From assembly GCF_001949145.1 (NCBI RefSeq), contig NW_019091450.1:709105-773104 (forward strand): DNA of 64,000 nt, in the 5' to 3' direction. Positions 1-10,985 of this stretch are shown in pieces (the stretch's first letter is position 1; each line of letters opens with the position of its first letter). Source of the DNA: Acanthaster planci (lineage: Eukaryota; Echinodermata; Asteroidea; Valvatida; Acanthasteridae). Under the pieces are notes generated by a model. The model did not search any database and was not told the DNA's origin. It was given only the letters and a program-made list of their open reading frames with translations. The position numbers and the translations under genes were made by a program.

Positions 1-265
1 AAGAGTGAAAAGCACTCCAAAAGAGTGAAAAGCACTCCAAAAGAGTGGAAATCACTCCAAAAGAGTGGAAATCACTCCAAAAGAGTGGAAATCACTCCAA
101 AAGAGTGAAACGCACTCCAAAAGAGTGGAAATCACTCCAAAAGAGTGAAACGCACTCCAAAAGAGTGAAAAGCACTCCAAAAGAGTGAAACGCACTCCAA
201 AAGAGTGAAAAGCACTCCAAAAGAGTGAAACGCACTCCAAAAGAGTGAAAAGCACTCCAAAAGAG
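1..265. repeat. 20-bp minisatellite, cut by window edge
   Basis: Thirteen head-to-tail 20-bp units occupy 1-260, with a five-base partial unit after them. Each starts AAGAGTG and ends CACTCCAA. Three variants differ only in the middle bases (GAAAAG, GGAAAT, GAAACG). Units 8-13 alternate two variants strictly, which is a 40-bp higher-order unit. The array probably continues left of the window. The open minus-strand frame through it arises from the repeat and is not a gene. Confidence 0.95.
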
Positions 266-664
266 AACCCCTAAGAAGGATAGCTATTTTGCAAGTTGTG
301 CTTTATTATTGTTCCTCAGCAGAGTAGAAAATAATTACACTCTTTCGGGGTTTTTTTCAAGTTTGTAATTAAGTTAATTAATTAAAGTTACTCTTTAATT
401 AAGTGTAGTCTTCACTCTTTTGGAGTGGTTTTATACGGACCCTTTTTTTTAGATTGAGGATTTCACTCTTTTCCTTTTATCAGATGACGGAGATTTATTC
501 ATGTCCAGCTGCTGTGTGGGTCATAATATCCCAGTTTTCGGATATGCAAAGGGTAATCAGTGGACACCATCAGGGGGTTGTGTCTATCTGTCTCTGAAGT
601 TGCAGATCTGCAGTTGGAAAAGTCACGAGTGCATTTTGTGATTGATAGTTCAATTGCTTTACAG
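266..664. other. AT-rich spacer or intron with inverted minisatellite unit
   Basis: AT-rich DNA. At about 413-429 it holds CACTCTTTTGGAGTG, the reverse complement of one unit of the neighbouring minisatellite, so array and spacer may together be a foldback element with internal tandem repeats. If the exon at 665 is real, the part next to it is the end of an intron, with the pyrimidine-rich acceptor CAATTGCTTTACAG. Confidence 0.5.
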
Positions 665-858
665 GAGTATTTCAGCAATACTATGGCGGGACCGTCTTCA
701 ACATAGACCAAGATTCCGGCGTCTTGTACTACGTCCTGCGTATCGCCAACTCAAGGAGTGACGTCATTGCTTCCGTCTGCCTGGACACCGGTAAAGTGAC
801 CTTCTCCAGGCTCACTGACCTGCGAAACATTTACAACTTAGCCTTCTACAAGAACTGA
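665..858 (+). CDS. putative terminal coding exon, gene unrecognised
   Basis: A good acceptor (AG at 663-664 after a pyrimidine run) opens a frame with no stops until TGA at 856-858, about 64 residues. Base composition and codon use look coding, unlike the AT-rich flanks. The peptide contains short strands with aromatic and glycine pairs, such as GGTVFNIDQDSGVLYYVLRI and VCLDTGKVTFSRL, in the style of a beta-propeller or other repeated beta-sheet protein. I do not recognise the family. The start of the gene lies left of the window or in an exon I cannot see. An inner acceptor at 674-675 is in the same frame and would shorten the exon by 11 bases. The polyadenylation-like ATTAAA at 948-953 follows. 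Not seen: any transmembrane segment or known catalytic motif. Confidence 0.5.
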
Positions 859-859
859 A

Positions 860-953
860 ATCACAATCACAATGCGTGAAATTTGGAAAGTTGTGATTGG
901 CCAACGCGTTGCAAACTCTTGGGGGCGCACTATTGTGAATCGCCCGTATTAAA
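860..953 (+). mobile_element. partial foldback element (57.3-kb family)
   Basis: It begins within a few bases of the TGA of the preceding exon. It matches the loop and right arm of the foldback element at 57,280-57,462 (shared ATTGGCCAACGC, TTGCAAACTCTTGG and TTGTGAATC). The left arm is missing apart from the CACAATGCGTGAAAT stretch. Its end supplies ATTAAA, a common variant polyadenylation signal. Confidence 0.65.
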
Positions 954-1698
954 ACTGCATGTTGGATACATGTGTGATGATAAGACCCTTAAAGACTATT
1001 AACTCTTTAGTAAATGGACCAACGATTTCTATTTCTATCGTTATTGCGGGATTGTCATTTGATTCAAATAACTAGCATATAGATATCTTACGTGTAATTT
1101 TGCCATAGTGCAGTTTATTCAGTATAATAATATTCTCTACCTCAAAGCTTCCCACTAAAGGAAAGCTAAGTCGAACTACGGAGCTCTTGACGTGCCGTCC
1201 GACTTGCTGACATCCAGATATATTTTATCTCAGGGAGAAGACATACTGCAAGCATGAAATCGACATCCTGTGTTAATTCATGACGAAATTAAGCCTTTTT
1301 CATATAATTTGGCACAGGATAACAACGTCCTTATTAAAGGAAGTCGACATTAAGAGATAACGCGATCATGATATCTTGAAGTAAGATGGCAATTTCCTGA
1401 TGATTATTTTTTAAGTGGGATGGCGACATCCCACTTGCAGGGTGTCATTATCCCGTGATCATCATGTCACGATGTCGTCAACCTGGGGTACATTATCTCA
1501 GGATGTCATTGTATTTCAGGATGTTTCCATCCTGTAATAAATCATCTCAAAACGTCGACTTCTTTCGGGATGTCTCCATCCTGTGATAAATTAACCCAGG
1601 ATGTCGTAATGCCGTTATAAATCAACTTGGGATGTCAACATCTCGTCTGTTATAATGTTGTCATCCTGAAATAAAATTCATGTGGGCCTTGTTTGTTT
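954..1698. repeat. gene-less stretch with degenerate GGATGTC repeat
   Basis: Nothing coding is visible. From about 1,255 to 1,680 an irregular repeat of roughly 35-60 bases recurs, built from GGATGTC or its near copies and ATCCTGT(G/A)ATAAAT. The two motifs are near-complements (ATCCTG against CAGGAT), so the RNA would form many small hairpins. Confidence 0.5.
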
Positions 1699-1820
1699 TG
1701 CATAAAATCTGGATAACGATCGGTGATCCGTCGTTGGTGTTTTTCGGACACAAAAACTCACTTAATGGTTGGTGCGAACCCACGTTAGGATCACTGATCG
1801 AGATTCAGATCCGTATGAAA
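1699..1820. mobile_element. foldback MITE, GGATCTGGAT family, copy 1
   Basis: Arms are inverted copies around a short centre: ATCTGGATAACGATCGGTGA on the left, and ATCACTGATCGAGATTCAGA on the right, which is nearly its reverse complement. A second, better preserved copy lies at 21,962-22,083 and shares the centre AACTC(A/G)CTTAATGG. No transposase is encoded. Confidence 0.75.
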
Positions 1821-1880
1821 CAAACTTGGCCATATATCAGGATCCCAACACATTGGATGGTACTTCCAGAGCTTCGTACA

Positions 1881-2112
1881 TCGCAAAAACTCTGGTTATA
1901 AAATCAAAACTTTTTGGTGTTATCAGATGACCACTGTACTTTAATTTTAACTTACTTTAACACCGCTGGTGATACTTTTCACTCTTATAAGTGTTACAAT
2001 GCAATGGAGGGTGTTAAAAGTAACACCAAAATGTTTAACACCAGTGAAAAGTGTTGGAGTAGTCCTCAAATAACACCGGGGTCTTAAATTTAACACCACA
2101 GTTTTTGCCGTC
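1881..2112 (+). mobile_element. foldback MITE, GTGTTAAA family, copy 1
   Basis: One of three related elements of about 230-240 bp. Degenerate terminal inverted repeats run from GCAAAAACT at the left to TTAACACCACAGTTTTTGC at the right. Inside are many GTGTTA/TAACAC boxes and a shared TGTTGGAGTAGTCCTC block. Confidence 0.75.
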
Positions 2113-2455
2113 TACCAGTATTATACGCTGAAGCCAATACCGAACGGGTTCTAATACAATATCGTTCAAGTCCATGTACTCTTAATATAATATCTAGATT
2201 TTACGACTTTAACACTGGGACAATCACTCCACCGAATTACATTCAAACTTGTTTTGGCCCGTTCCGCATCTGTTTGGTACTTTTACATCTCTATGCAATT
2301 TCCGTGAAAACTCTCTGTAACATCCTCAAACATACTTGCGAGGCGCAATGAAAGGGGGTCTATGAAAAGACACCTCAAGACTTCGTTGTGACATAAATAT
2401 TTCTGAGGGCATGCTTTGAGTATACTTTGCGCCTCTTTGTACGTGCAAAAAAATT

Positions 2456-2684
2456 CACTGCTAAAACTTTGGTGTTAAAATCAACACTTTTTTATGTTAT
2501 CAAATGACCACACCATAGGGTGTTACTTTAACACCGCCGGTGTTACTAAGCACACCTAAGTGTTGTAATGCACCAGAGGGTGTTAAAAGTAGCACCAAAT
2601 AACACCAAAAATTTTACAACAGTGTTGGTGTAGTCCTCTGATAACGTTAAGGGTGTTAAATTGAACACCCCAGTTTTTGGAGTG
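2456..2684 (+). mobile_element. foldback MITE, GTGTTAAA family, copy 2
   Basis: Same orientation as the copy at 1,881 and about 340 bases from it. The ends are CACTGCTAAAACTTTGGTG and ACACCCCAGTTTTTGGAGTG. The internal block GTTGGTGTAGTCCTCTGATA is shared with the other copies. Non-coding. Confidence 0.8.
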
Positions 2685-5600
2685 TGTCTCCACGTATTGC
2701 ATTCAAAAGTAATTGAATGTCGATTCAATCTAGCAGTTGCTCCCTGCAGACTTTCTGCACAGTGATCCGTTGAGACTTTTCGACAGACATAATGGCCAAA
2801 TAGCTAGCTATAGGCCGTTAATTTGCCTTCTCCTCGAGGAGAAGCTTTGACACCTCGTGGGCGCAGACATTTTGAATTCACCCGCGTTTTTGTAGAACAT
2901 AATATAACGAGATGGAACGAAGTCTTAAGTGTGTACTATAAATGCAACACACAAGAGCAACATTCGAAAATAACAAATACCATGCTCTCTGTTGTTCAGT
3001 TTTAACGTATCTGCAACATGATCCCACGTGTTTGCTTTTTTTACACTTATCAAAGCTAAGCATTCTTTCTCCGATAACGCGTTCAGACTTTTGGCGTAAC
3101 GGTTTTGCTGTATGACGAATCGTTTTAGAATTCAAACGTACTTATGGAAAAGCTGTACAAAAGCCGTAGCAAAATCTCAGTTTTCTATAGGTTGGAGTAC
3201 AAATATGGATGCGCCCGGCAGGCATCACTTTGTAAAGCAAGTTAGCGCCCGAGTAATTATATATTGCTCCATGGCGCATGCACAGCGCGCTTATATTGCT
3301 ATAACTTATGAGCGATTCAGATAAAGGGTCTCCGAATGTTGCCATCAAACGGGATGGCCTTTTCACTTTACAATCACCTATACGCAGCCTGTATTCATTA
3401 ATCGGTGTTATATAAAGCTGTCGTTGCTCAAATGAAACTACACGTGTACCAATATTTGAAAGGTGGGTACTGCAAAGGGAGATGTAAGTGAGAGGTCTCT
3501 TCCCATGTTATCACCCGTTGATTATCGTTCAATAGAGGCACTACAGAATGTGCGCTTGAATCCGCTGATTCCCTTGGTTGTGATATTGTGCTAATTGCTC
3601 CATTGCAGCCACGTGATTGTCAATAAAATACGCAGAGGGACACCAAAACAAGGTGGCGGAACAAATTATATGAGCAGATTTATTCAATTCGTGTAGCGTG
3701 TGCCATAAGATTAGGAAAATTATTTTCCTTTGTGACATATGCGCTTTTATATACCTAGCTCTAAAGCATTCATTCACATTGAGGTCTCGAGAGAAATTTA
3801 AATCAAACGATTATTTTCCAACTTTTTTCATCAAGAGGTTTTATGCCAGATATGGTTTCCAATTTCCCCTTGAATTTCTTAGTCCGATATATTCTTAATC
3901 AAATACTCTTTAATCATCAGAAATGGTTTCCTTCATATAGTGCCATGGCAACGCAACACATTTCACTAAAACAAATTAGAAATGAATACTCATGAACACG
4001 TCTGAAAAATGCAAAATAAAAAGTAGAATTGAATAAAATAGAGTAGTAAGCACCCCAAATTCAAACATCACAATGAAATGCAATACTTACGTCTGAAAAG
4101 GGGGATTCAATTACATGTATAAGATTGAATTGTTCCTCTTCGCTTCAGTTTTGTGACCGGGGACATAGGCCCATCCTGGAGTATGCATGAGCGAAGCTTC
4201 GACAGTGCCGTATGAACGAAATAAATTCTGCTGGATCTGTTTACAATATATTATGAAGCTGTTATGCAAATCCACACTTTTGTGCTGGCAAGAATTTATC
4301 ATTTAAAAATGCATCCCATCATCATGATAATTATATCGGTGTACAAAAATGTTTTATGGTCTATCAGTATAAAGCTATGCATCATTTTCGGTAGCAGTGC
4401 TACACCAGCCGTGTAACGTCATGCTTAATTATTTTTACTTTGTGGTTCAACTTTGTAATGATGCAACTGTAGTCCTGGACAGATTTTTGGCACACGCGTC
4501 GATAGCCATACCCTTTCCAGGTTCCCCACTCCACAGGTCAATATTGTGATCTCGAGCTGAAGGGCAGACCGCGCAGTGAGACCCAACACTGAGAGGGGAC
4601 CCGGGGTTGGGGGCCCGACAAGATTTGGCCAGGATTGGGTAACAAACCACCAAGCAATCCAGGGCATGGTACCAATTTGTAGATCAATTCAGTCCTCACT
4701 CGTGTCGGTACAGGTTGCGTCGTTCTCTTAAAAATGTATTTAACCATGACGTTTGAAAGGTTAAAATTGTGGTGTTTATAAAAATTTTAATCACGATATA
4801 AAATTAGACCACGACGGTTGAACTAGTGCCGAACAATAACTGAACTGAAAATAGAACCCGACGTTTAGCAAAATTGAATGCCGAAGTATAACAAATTCAA
4901 AACACAACGTCGACAGAAGTAAAAAGGTGACGTTTGAAAGTTGAATGAACAAGGGCTGAGCTAAGCCCAGTCCTTGTTGGCGGTTATCGTTTTTATTTGT
5001 TTTTTTGGGTTTTTTTGGTTTTTTTTGTTATTCCATGAATCGATTGTGGTCAAGAGTATCGAAAAAGACAGAAACAAATTTAGCAGCTGGAATTCTGTCC
5101 GTAGATGCCAAAAAATACCGACAGTAATTTGACTCCGTGTATATTCATGCTTAATTTATAGTTCCTCTTCCAAACCATCTGTGCCTGATTGAACTGAGCG
5201 CTCCCGCACAGAGCCGCCAATAAAATTTAATTTAGTCCCATCTGAGCGATTTTGCCACAGTGATGGCCCGTGACATTTAGATTCCATTTTAAGGAACCAA
5301 GTTTTTTGGGATATATTTTTCCTCTTCTCATCTAAGGCCCTAAATGGCATATCCATCAACAGAGATGTTTTATTTTTCAATAGGCTAGAGATTTGTTTGT
5401 GGCGTTTACGTTCTGTATTACACAAGTAAAGAAGTTTAAACACACAGTAAAAGAGTTTGAACGAGAATACATTCTCCCAAATGTTTTCAGAGGGACCAAA
5501 ATCCGACACAACATCTACACAGCCCTAATTTCTGAACTTTTAAATTTATTATTGGCCCCTTGCGCAGGCAAAGAGTTGCGTGTTTATACTTTAGCAAACC

Positions 5601-6663
5601 TAGACACTGCTATAACGTCAATTGAACTTGAAATCAGCAAAATCTGGACAGGAAACTTCATTGTTAAGGTTATTCCCGTGTCGAATGCACACGGGTTGGC
5701 AAAACGCGCACGCACACACGAACCAGACCAAAACCTGCAAGCTACATGTTTACACCCGTACCTAAATAATTAAACGATTGCCCTGAATTCGACTGAACTA
5801 TTTGTTCACGTCAAAACTGAGATTCTTCACAAGTTTTGATAGCAGATTTTAATAGGGGCCATCAGCTTCCCACGAAATACAAAATCCATTTTACCCCCCC
5901 AAATAATGTACCATTTTAAGTAAACGATATTACTGGAAACCATGTCGAAAAAAATCTGTAATGCCTGTATCTTTCGTTTATTTGAATATTATTGAATAAT
6001 TATTGAATAACTTTTGTGAATGAGACTCGAAGTTCTTCATGGTGAAGGCGTCAAATTAAGTAATAGATTTGCAGCAGCATCATGCCAAAGTGAGGTAACC
6101 ACACACACTTTTGTATCATATGTGGTAACCACACATATCCACAAAGATATTTCGCGCGTTGCTACCGCAAATCTATGGCTTTAACTGACTTTCATTAAAG
6201 TGTATAGAATGGCCAGCCAAATGAACCAGAAGGGTTTTAGCGTACTGTCAACTGCCATTCAGCCATTCCACCAGCTAAAAAACCGCTTATAAATAGACAT
6301 CCAAAGCGCGATGAAGGCCATCAGTGAAGCTGAGACATCCTTTTGTCTTAGCTGCCCTTTTAGCCAGCATGGCAAAATGGCGATGCACCTTTAATGTGTG
6401 AACTGAAAAACACTACCTCATCAATTCTTTGATATACTTTGTCGTGATGTGCAGTTACTGATTTAAGGCGGTGCAAAATATGCAAAAATGTCATTTTGAA
6501 GAACCAAATCTCTTTAAATACAGTAATGTGTCAATATTTTTGTCTTTTTTTGCCAAAATATCTTTCACTTTTCATGAACTACAACATGTTGTGCGGGAGA
6601 AATGTTTCAAAACGAAGTAATTTCAAAGAAATGCTCCCCTAACCTTGTTGAAATGAGTCATTC
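2685..6663. other. long stretch without recognisable genes
   Basis: Open frames of up to about 125 codons occur (5,156-5,509 minus; 5,393-5,773 plus), but they overlap each other on opposite strands, have AT-rich third positions, and show no motif I recognise. No splice-bounded coding pattern and no repeat longer than low-complexity T runs (about 4,980-5,030) was seen. Confidence 0.6.
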
Positions 6664-6890
6664 TCAGGAACTTTGGGGCAAGCAGTAAAGGATCTGTTGT
6701 CCGCGGATTTTCTGGTCACTCCTGCGGGTTTTGAGCGTGTACACGGCGACAGGTTGCTCGCACTCGGCCGGCACAGGCACAGCCGAAAAATGATTGTCAA
6801 AGCACGCCTCGACTGTCAGCTGGTTGTGTAGCTCCACTTCACGGGTAGCGTTAAGATGTGTGCATTGACGAAACGGCTCGTCTAGCTCTT
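6664..6890 (-). CDS. candidate terminal exon, minus strand, unknown
   Basis: The stretch is markedly more GC-rich than its flanks and open on the minus strand to a TGA at 6,664-6,666. An acceptor-like sequence (minus-strand CCTATGACAG, AG at 6,891-6,892) could begin it. An ATG at 6,897 would alternatively give a 77-residue peptide. The product is polar with four cysteines and one N-glycosylation sequon (NAT), which would suit a secreted or extracellular segment. I do not recognise it. A possible first exon for the same gene is a 16-base ATG exon at 7,585-7,600 (minus) with an excellent donor, GTAAGTG, but nothing proves that they join. Confidence 0.28.
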
Positions 6891-7233
6891 CTGTCATAGG
6901 ACAATGAAAACGCGTTCGTGATTTTAATAATTAAACGAAGTTTCCTTTTTTGTGCGGGGGGGGGTTGTTGACGATACAGCCACAAGGTTGAGAAAAATAC
7001 TAAAAGCAAATGTTAAGTACTCCAACAATGGTATTAATGTTTGTCTGTCTAGTGTCGTGAGAAGTTTGAACGTTTATGAAAGTTTCTCTCCTTTGAGCTT
7101 GGAGAGAAGTCAGATGTTCCTTTTCTGCGCAGTGCGTCTGATACGCGCCTTGTGGTGAAGAGGTTCGTTTTCCTTCAGCTCTAACATTAATACTAAAACT
7201 GGATCGATGGACTTGTGGGTGCGTTTTGACTAC

Positions 7234-7461
7234 AGTGTACTTCCTTGCGTAGAACCCGGCGATGTATCTCTTAACGAAGACATCTGTCTTGACAAGGATA
7301 ACTGTAAATCCGTTTTAGGTACAGGCATTATCCAGGATGTAAAGTTAAACGAGGCGTGTTCTCCCAAAAAACTGGTGAGAGAAAATATTTTCTCTTTTAA
7401 ATATAAAATCTCAACCGATGATAGTGACCACTTACAGAATGTGTCTCTGCAGTCGACATAG
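7234..7461 (+). CDS. candidate exon, plus strand, unknown
   Basis: After the acceptor-like TGCGTTTTGACTACAG a frame stays open to TAG at 7,459-7,461, about 75 residues. It is acidic and has four cysteines within roughly 50 residues (PCVEPGDVSL, DICLDKDNCKSV, NEACSPKKL). Codon use is plausible, but no family is recognised. The opposite strand is also open here, which lowers confidence. It may be unrelated to the minus-strand candidate next to it. Confidence 0.22.
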   Translation, partial: SVLPCVEPGDVSLNEDICLDKDNCKSVLGTGIIQDVKLNEACSPKKLVRENIFSFKYKISTDDSDHLQNVSLQST

Positions 7462-7860
7462 GTACATTTACTCTGAGCCACGGTCAGCTCTGAGCCGTTC
7501 AAACCGCACTTTTTCAGGGGCTGAGTGCACAGCGGCCACGGTTCAGTCGCGCGCCCGCAGAAACGCGTTCACACGTTCACTTACCCTGACTAAAAGTCAT
7601 GTCCCAGTTCTGCTCTCCGCTGCTGACTGAAATGTGGAGACTAGGATTGGAGTCCGTAGAAAGTTCGAACGCGTCTGTCGTGAAAAATACCAAGGGGGCA
7701 ATTCATCTTCTTGAAAAACTGAAAAACACCCATTGACCTTGGCGTTTTTTGTGTCTTATTCTCTTTCTGTAGACGTTTTCAATCACTGACAAAGAAAACA
7801 AGCCGTCGCAGAGCATTCTACTAAGTGTTCAGGGCAACACACAAAGACTGTTCTCACCGC

Positions 7861-8073
7861 ACACTCTCACAAATCCGGGGTTAGATTGACCCAGAATTGG
7901 GTCCCATTCGGCGTGACCCTTTTCTGGGTCAAAATATGATCCCCTTTTCGGGTGATATTTTACCCTTTCTAGGTCATATTTGACCCTTTCTTGGTCATAA
8001 TTTGACCCGGAAAAGGGCCATGCCGAATGGGACCCAATTTGGGGTCAATCTGACCCAGGAGGCTTTAGAGTGT
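7861..8073. mobile_element. foldback MITE, TGGGTC family
   Basis: Outer ends ACACTCT and AGAGTGT are inverted. Within them the arms ATTGGGTCCCATTCGGC and GCCGAATGGGACCCAAT are perfect reverse complements. The centre is filled with further TGACCC/GGGTCA boxes in both directions. Total length is about 213 bp, with no coding capacity. Confidence 0.85.
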
Positions 8074-8531
8074 AGCCCACACACATATGAATTTGCGGTA
8101 CTGACACATCTTCCGCTATGAATGCTGGAAGAATTTTTTTTTACTGTCCAAGGACCTGCTACTGGTATTTGTTACCGTTTCCCTGGTATACGTGTACTTC
8201 CACTGGTGGATCAAAGGGGACCAACGGTGGTCGTGCCTCAATAAAAAGGCTAAATTAACTCTTTTTTTCGGAGGGACAAAATAGAAAAAAAACAATTTTT
8301 TATTTGCTTTTGTTTGTTACATTTCCCTACATCCCGAAAGAATATAAAAGTCGCCAAATTTAGTCTCGATTCCCCAAAAGGCCAAAGAAGATTACATTTA
8401 AAAAAACTCAATTATTCTTGAGCAACAAAGACAAATCCTCCAAAACGAAAATTTGGCGCTTTATCCACCCCTTTTGATCGTCTTTATTTCACTTCTTTAT
8501 TTTGAATCAGCTCAAAGCAGAGTTCAAAGTA

Positions 8532-8768
8532 CACTGCAAAAACTGGAGTGTTAAATTTTAATACCTCTGGTGTTAGCAGAGGACTACACCAACACTTTTA
8601 CTAGTATTAAAAATGTTCGTGTTATTTAGTGTTGCTTGTGACATCCTCCAGTGCATTGTAACATTGTAGGTGTGTAAAGTAACAACAGCGGTGTTAAAGT
8701 AACACCATATGCTCGGTCATCAGATAACACCAAAAAGTGTTGATTTTAACACCACAGTTTTTGCAGTG
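8532..8768 (-). mobile_element. foldback MITE, GTGTTAAA family, copy 3 (inverted)
   Basis: The best preserved copy of the family. It begins CACTGCAAAAACTG and ends CAGTTTTTGCAGTG, perfect inverted termini. Further in, GAGTGTTAAA on the left corresponds to TTTAACACCA on the right. The internal block AGAGGACTACACCAACAC shows it is inverted relative to the copies at 1,881 and 2,456. I see no convincing target-site duplication. Confidence 0.88.
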
Positions 8769-8769
8769 C

Positions 8770-9498
8770 GAGGTCTTTTCACTGCCCAAAAAAGAAGTAA
8801 AAAAGGGCATGGGCGTAGTGGGCGAAGGGTTATATCCGGCCTAAAAATAACAGAAAATTTAAAAAGGAAATTAAGGAACAAAGCAAAAGATAGGGGAAAG
8901 GAGACGTAAGCGAATGAAAAATCACCAATTTCATTTTTTAGAAAAATCGAAATTGACCCCATCTCACTCTTAATGAGCTTCCAGTTGATGAGAGCTTCCC
9001 CTCCCCCCGAATTTTTTCGTCAAGAAACAAAAGTTAACTTCCCCCTTGAAAAAATTTCGGGTGGAGAGTCGACATTGCCAGAATATCTTCACTCATTCCC
9101 TTATACTTCTGCTAGTTCCAGCCTTGAAGATGCGCCAGTTCGTCCTTTGATTAATATAAAGTAGTCACTTGGCCGTGTTTCTTTTTTTAAAAAATGACTA
9201 CGTCTCTGGTAAAACTACTGAACTGCAACGAGAGCTCACTCACGTCACACCGAGCTAGGGTATTGGCGAATGATTGAAATCAAAACAGACAAGAACGTGA
9301 AACCTCAAATGAGAAAAGAAAATACCTACACAAATACTTTCGTCCATATTTGTGAACTGTGAAGCAGTGCATACATGCTGTTTCGGCGTCATTGCAAGTC
9401 AAGTCAATGACAAAAGATCCCTGATGAAAAAAAACAGTTTTTAAATTTAAATGGCCTAATTTACATCAACTAAATATGTATTTTTCAAGTGTTGCCTT
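8770..9498. other. gene-less stretch
   Basis: No coding exon, RNA gene or structured repeat is visible here. Short open frames lack any recognisable motif. Confidence 0.5.
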
Positions 9499-10876
9499 GG
9501 GAGAGGCGATTTAGGTTATCCGGTTTTGTAAATGCATTCAAACCTAAGCCTGGTCAGGGACTTGGCTATGGCTAAAACCACTGTTGTTTCACGTCCGTCA
9601 CCAAGAGGAGCTGTGGTCGGCCACGGGGAACAAGGCTAGGGCACGGTTGCATTTGCCAGTTATCAACATTCATAGTGAATTACAATTGGAGCCATTTTCA
9701 TGAAAACAATGGTGGCGACTACGAACAATGAGGGAGCTGCAACGAGTGGCAAATTGGCGAATAAATTTCACAAAAACAAAACCGGTAAATGGCGATATTT
9801 CTTAACAGAATTCGTTGTAAATACTTGTCTTCGTTAGCAAATTATCACATTACATTGCATATGGAAACCAACATCTCTCCTAGATTCCTCCCAAACATTA
9901 AGTACTCTTCCTATCTGCATTTTGTGCTTGAGTTACATGAAGAACTACACAAAAGTCGAATAGAATTCTATGTGTTATATGTATCGAATATCACCACTCC
10001 AAACCCTTTTACTGTTTGATGGCTGAATGCTTTCTCCATTTTAGATGTTTGAGTATGGATACCTGCAAGTTAGAATCGAGGCTTTATATTAAGGAAATTC
10101 ATTTGAAGCACTCTGGTCCCTATTTTTGGGAATTTGCCGTCTCTCTAGGAAATCGACATGCAAAAAAGAAATGCTCGACGCTCCCACTTTACAAGGTTTA
10201 TTCTCTATTCTGTAAAGCTCTACAGCAAAGATACCTCTTTCAAGTGTTGCTATGTCGTGCCTGATTGGAATTAGTGTTCAGATACATGATTTCACCCGCT
10301 TTTTATTCTGTTAATCTGGAATTTCGACTGCTCGGACATGTCGGACGAAAACGTTAGCGCGACAATTGGTCCGGCAATATTCCTTATACCCAGCAAGAAA
10401 TGAGACCGAGGGGTACCCCCCAACATGTCCAATCCCTATACACATTTCAGACTATTGTTTCTTAANCTGGGAGAGGCGATTTAGGTTATCCGGTTTTGTA
10501 AATGCATCAAACCTAAGCCTGGTCAGGGACTTGGCTATGGCTAAAACCACTGTTGTTTCACGTCTGTCACCAAGAGGAGCTGTGTTCGACGCTCCCACTT
10601 TACAAGGTTTATTCTCTATTCTGTAAAGCTCTACAGCAAGGATACCTCTTTCAAGTGTTGCTATGTCGTGCCTGGCTGGAATTAGTGTTCAGATACATGA
10701 TTTCACCCGCTTTTTATTCTGTTAATCTGGAATTTCGACTGCTCGGACATGTCGGACGAAAACGTTAGCGCGACAATTGGTCCCGCAATATTCATTATAC
10801 CCAGCAAGAAATGAGACCGAGGGGTACCCCCCCAACATGTCCAATCCCTATGCACATTTCAGACATTGTTACTTAA
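9499..10876. repeat. duplicated A/B segments around an assembly N
   Basis: Segment A (9,499-9,616) recurs at 10,468-10,584, and segment B (10,175-10,465) recurs at 10,586-10,876, each nearly identical. In the first occurrence A and B are separated by about 558 bases (9,617-10,174); in the second they are joined directly. An N at 10,466 sits exactly between first B and second A. Order A - 558 bp - B - N - A - B is what two alleles laid end to end would give. Peptides read through here are not genes. Confidence 0.85.
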
Positions 10877-10985
10877 CACATCCCCCCAAGATGTCTGAAA
10901 GGAATCCCCCAGATTCCTGCGAGACAATGTCCAACACAAAGCAGGGGGTTCTCTCCGTCTCATACCTTGCTGCGTATGATATTCC
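10795..10985 (+). mobile_element. foldback element, CAGCAAGAAATGAGACC family
   Basis: The left arm (CAGCAAGAAATGAGACCGAG, then a C run and CAACATGTCCAA) is mirrored by the right arm (ACAATGTCCAACAC, a G run, CTCATACCTTGCTGCGTATG). The left arm alone also lies at 10,381-10,465 within the duplicated block. A diverged copy in reverse orientation is at 25,738-25,920. Confidence 0.7.

Noticed and set aside
52-255. Open minus-strand frame through the 20-bp array
   Set aside because: Peptide periodicity follows directly from the DNA repeat; no start context or non-repeat extension.
5156-5773. Overlapping 117- and 126-codon frames on opposite strands
   Set aside because: Mutually exclusive, AT-rich at third positions, no family motif, no splice support.
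10366-10768. Frames across 10.4-10.8 kb that look like duplicated proteins
   Set aside because: They lie in the duplicated block around the N and read across foldback arms.
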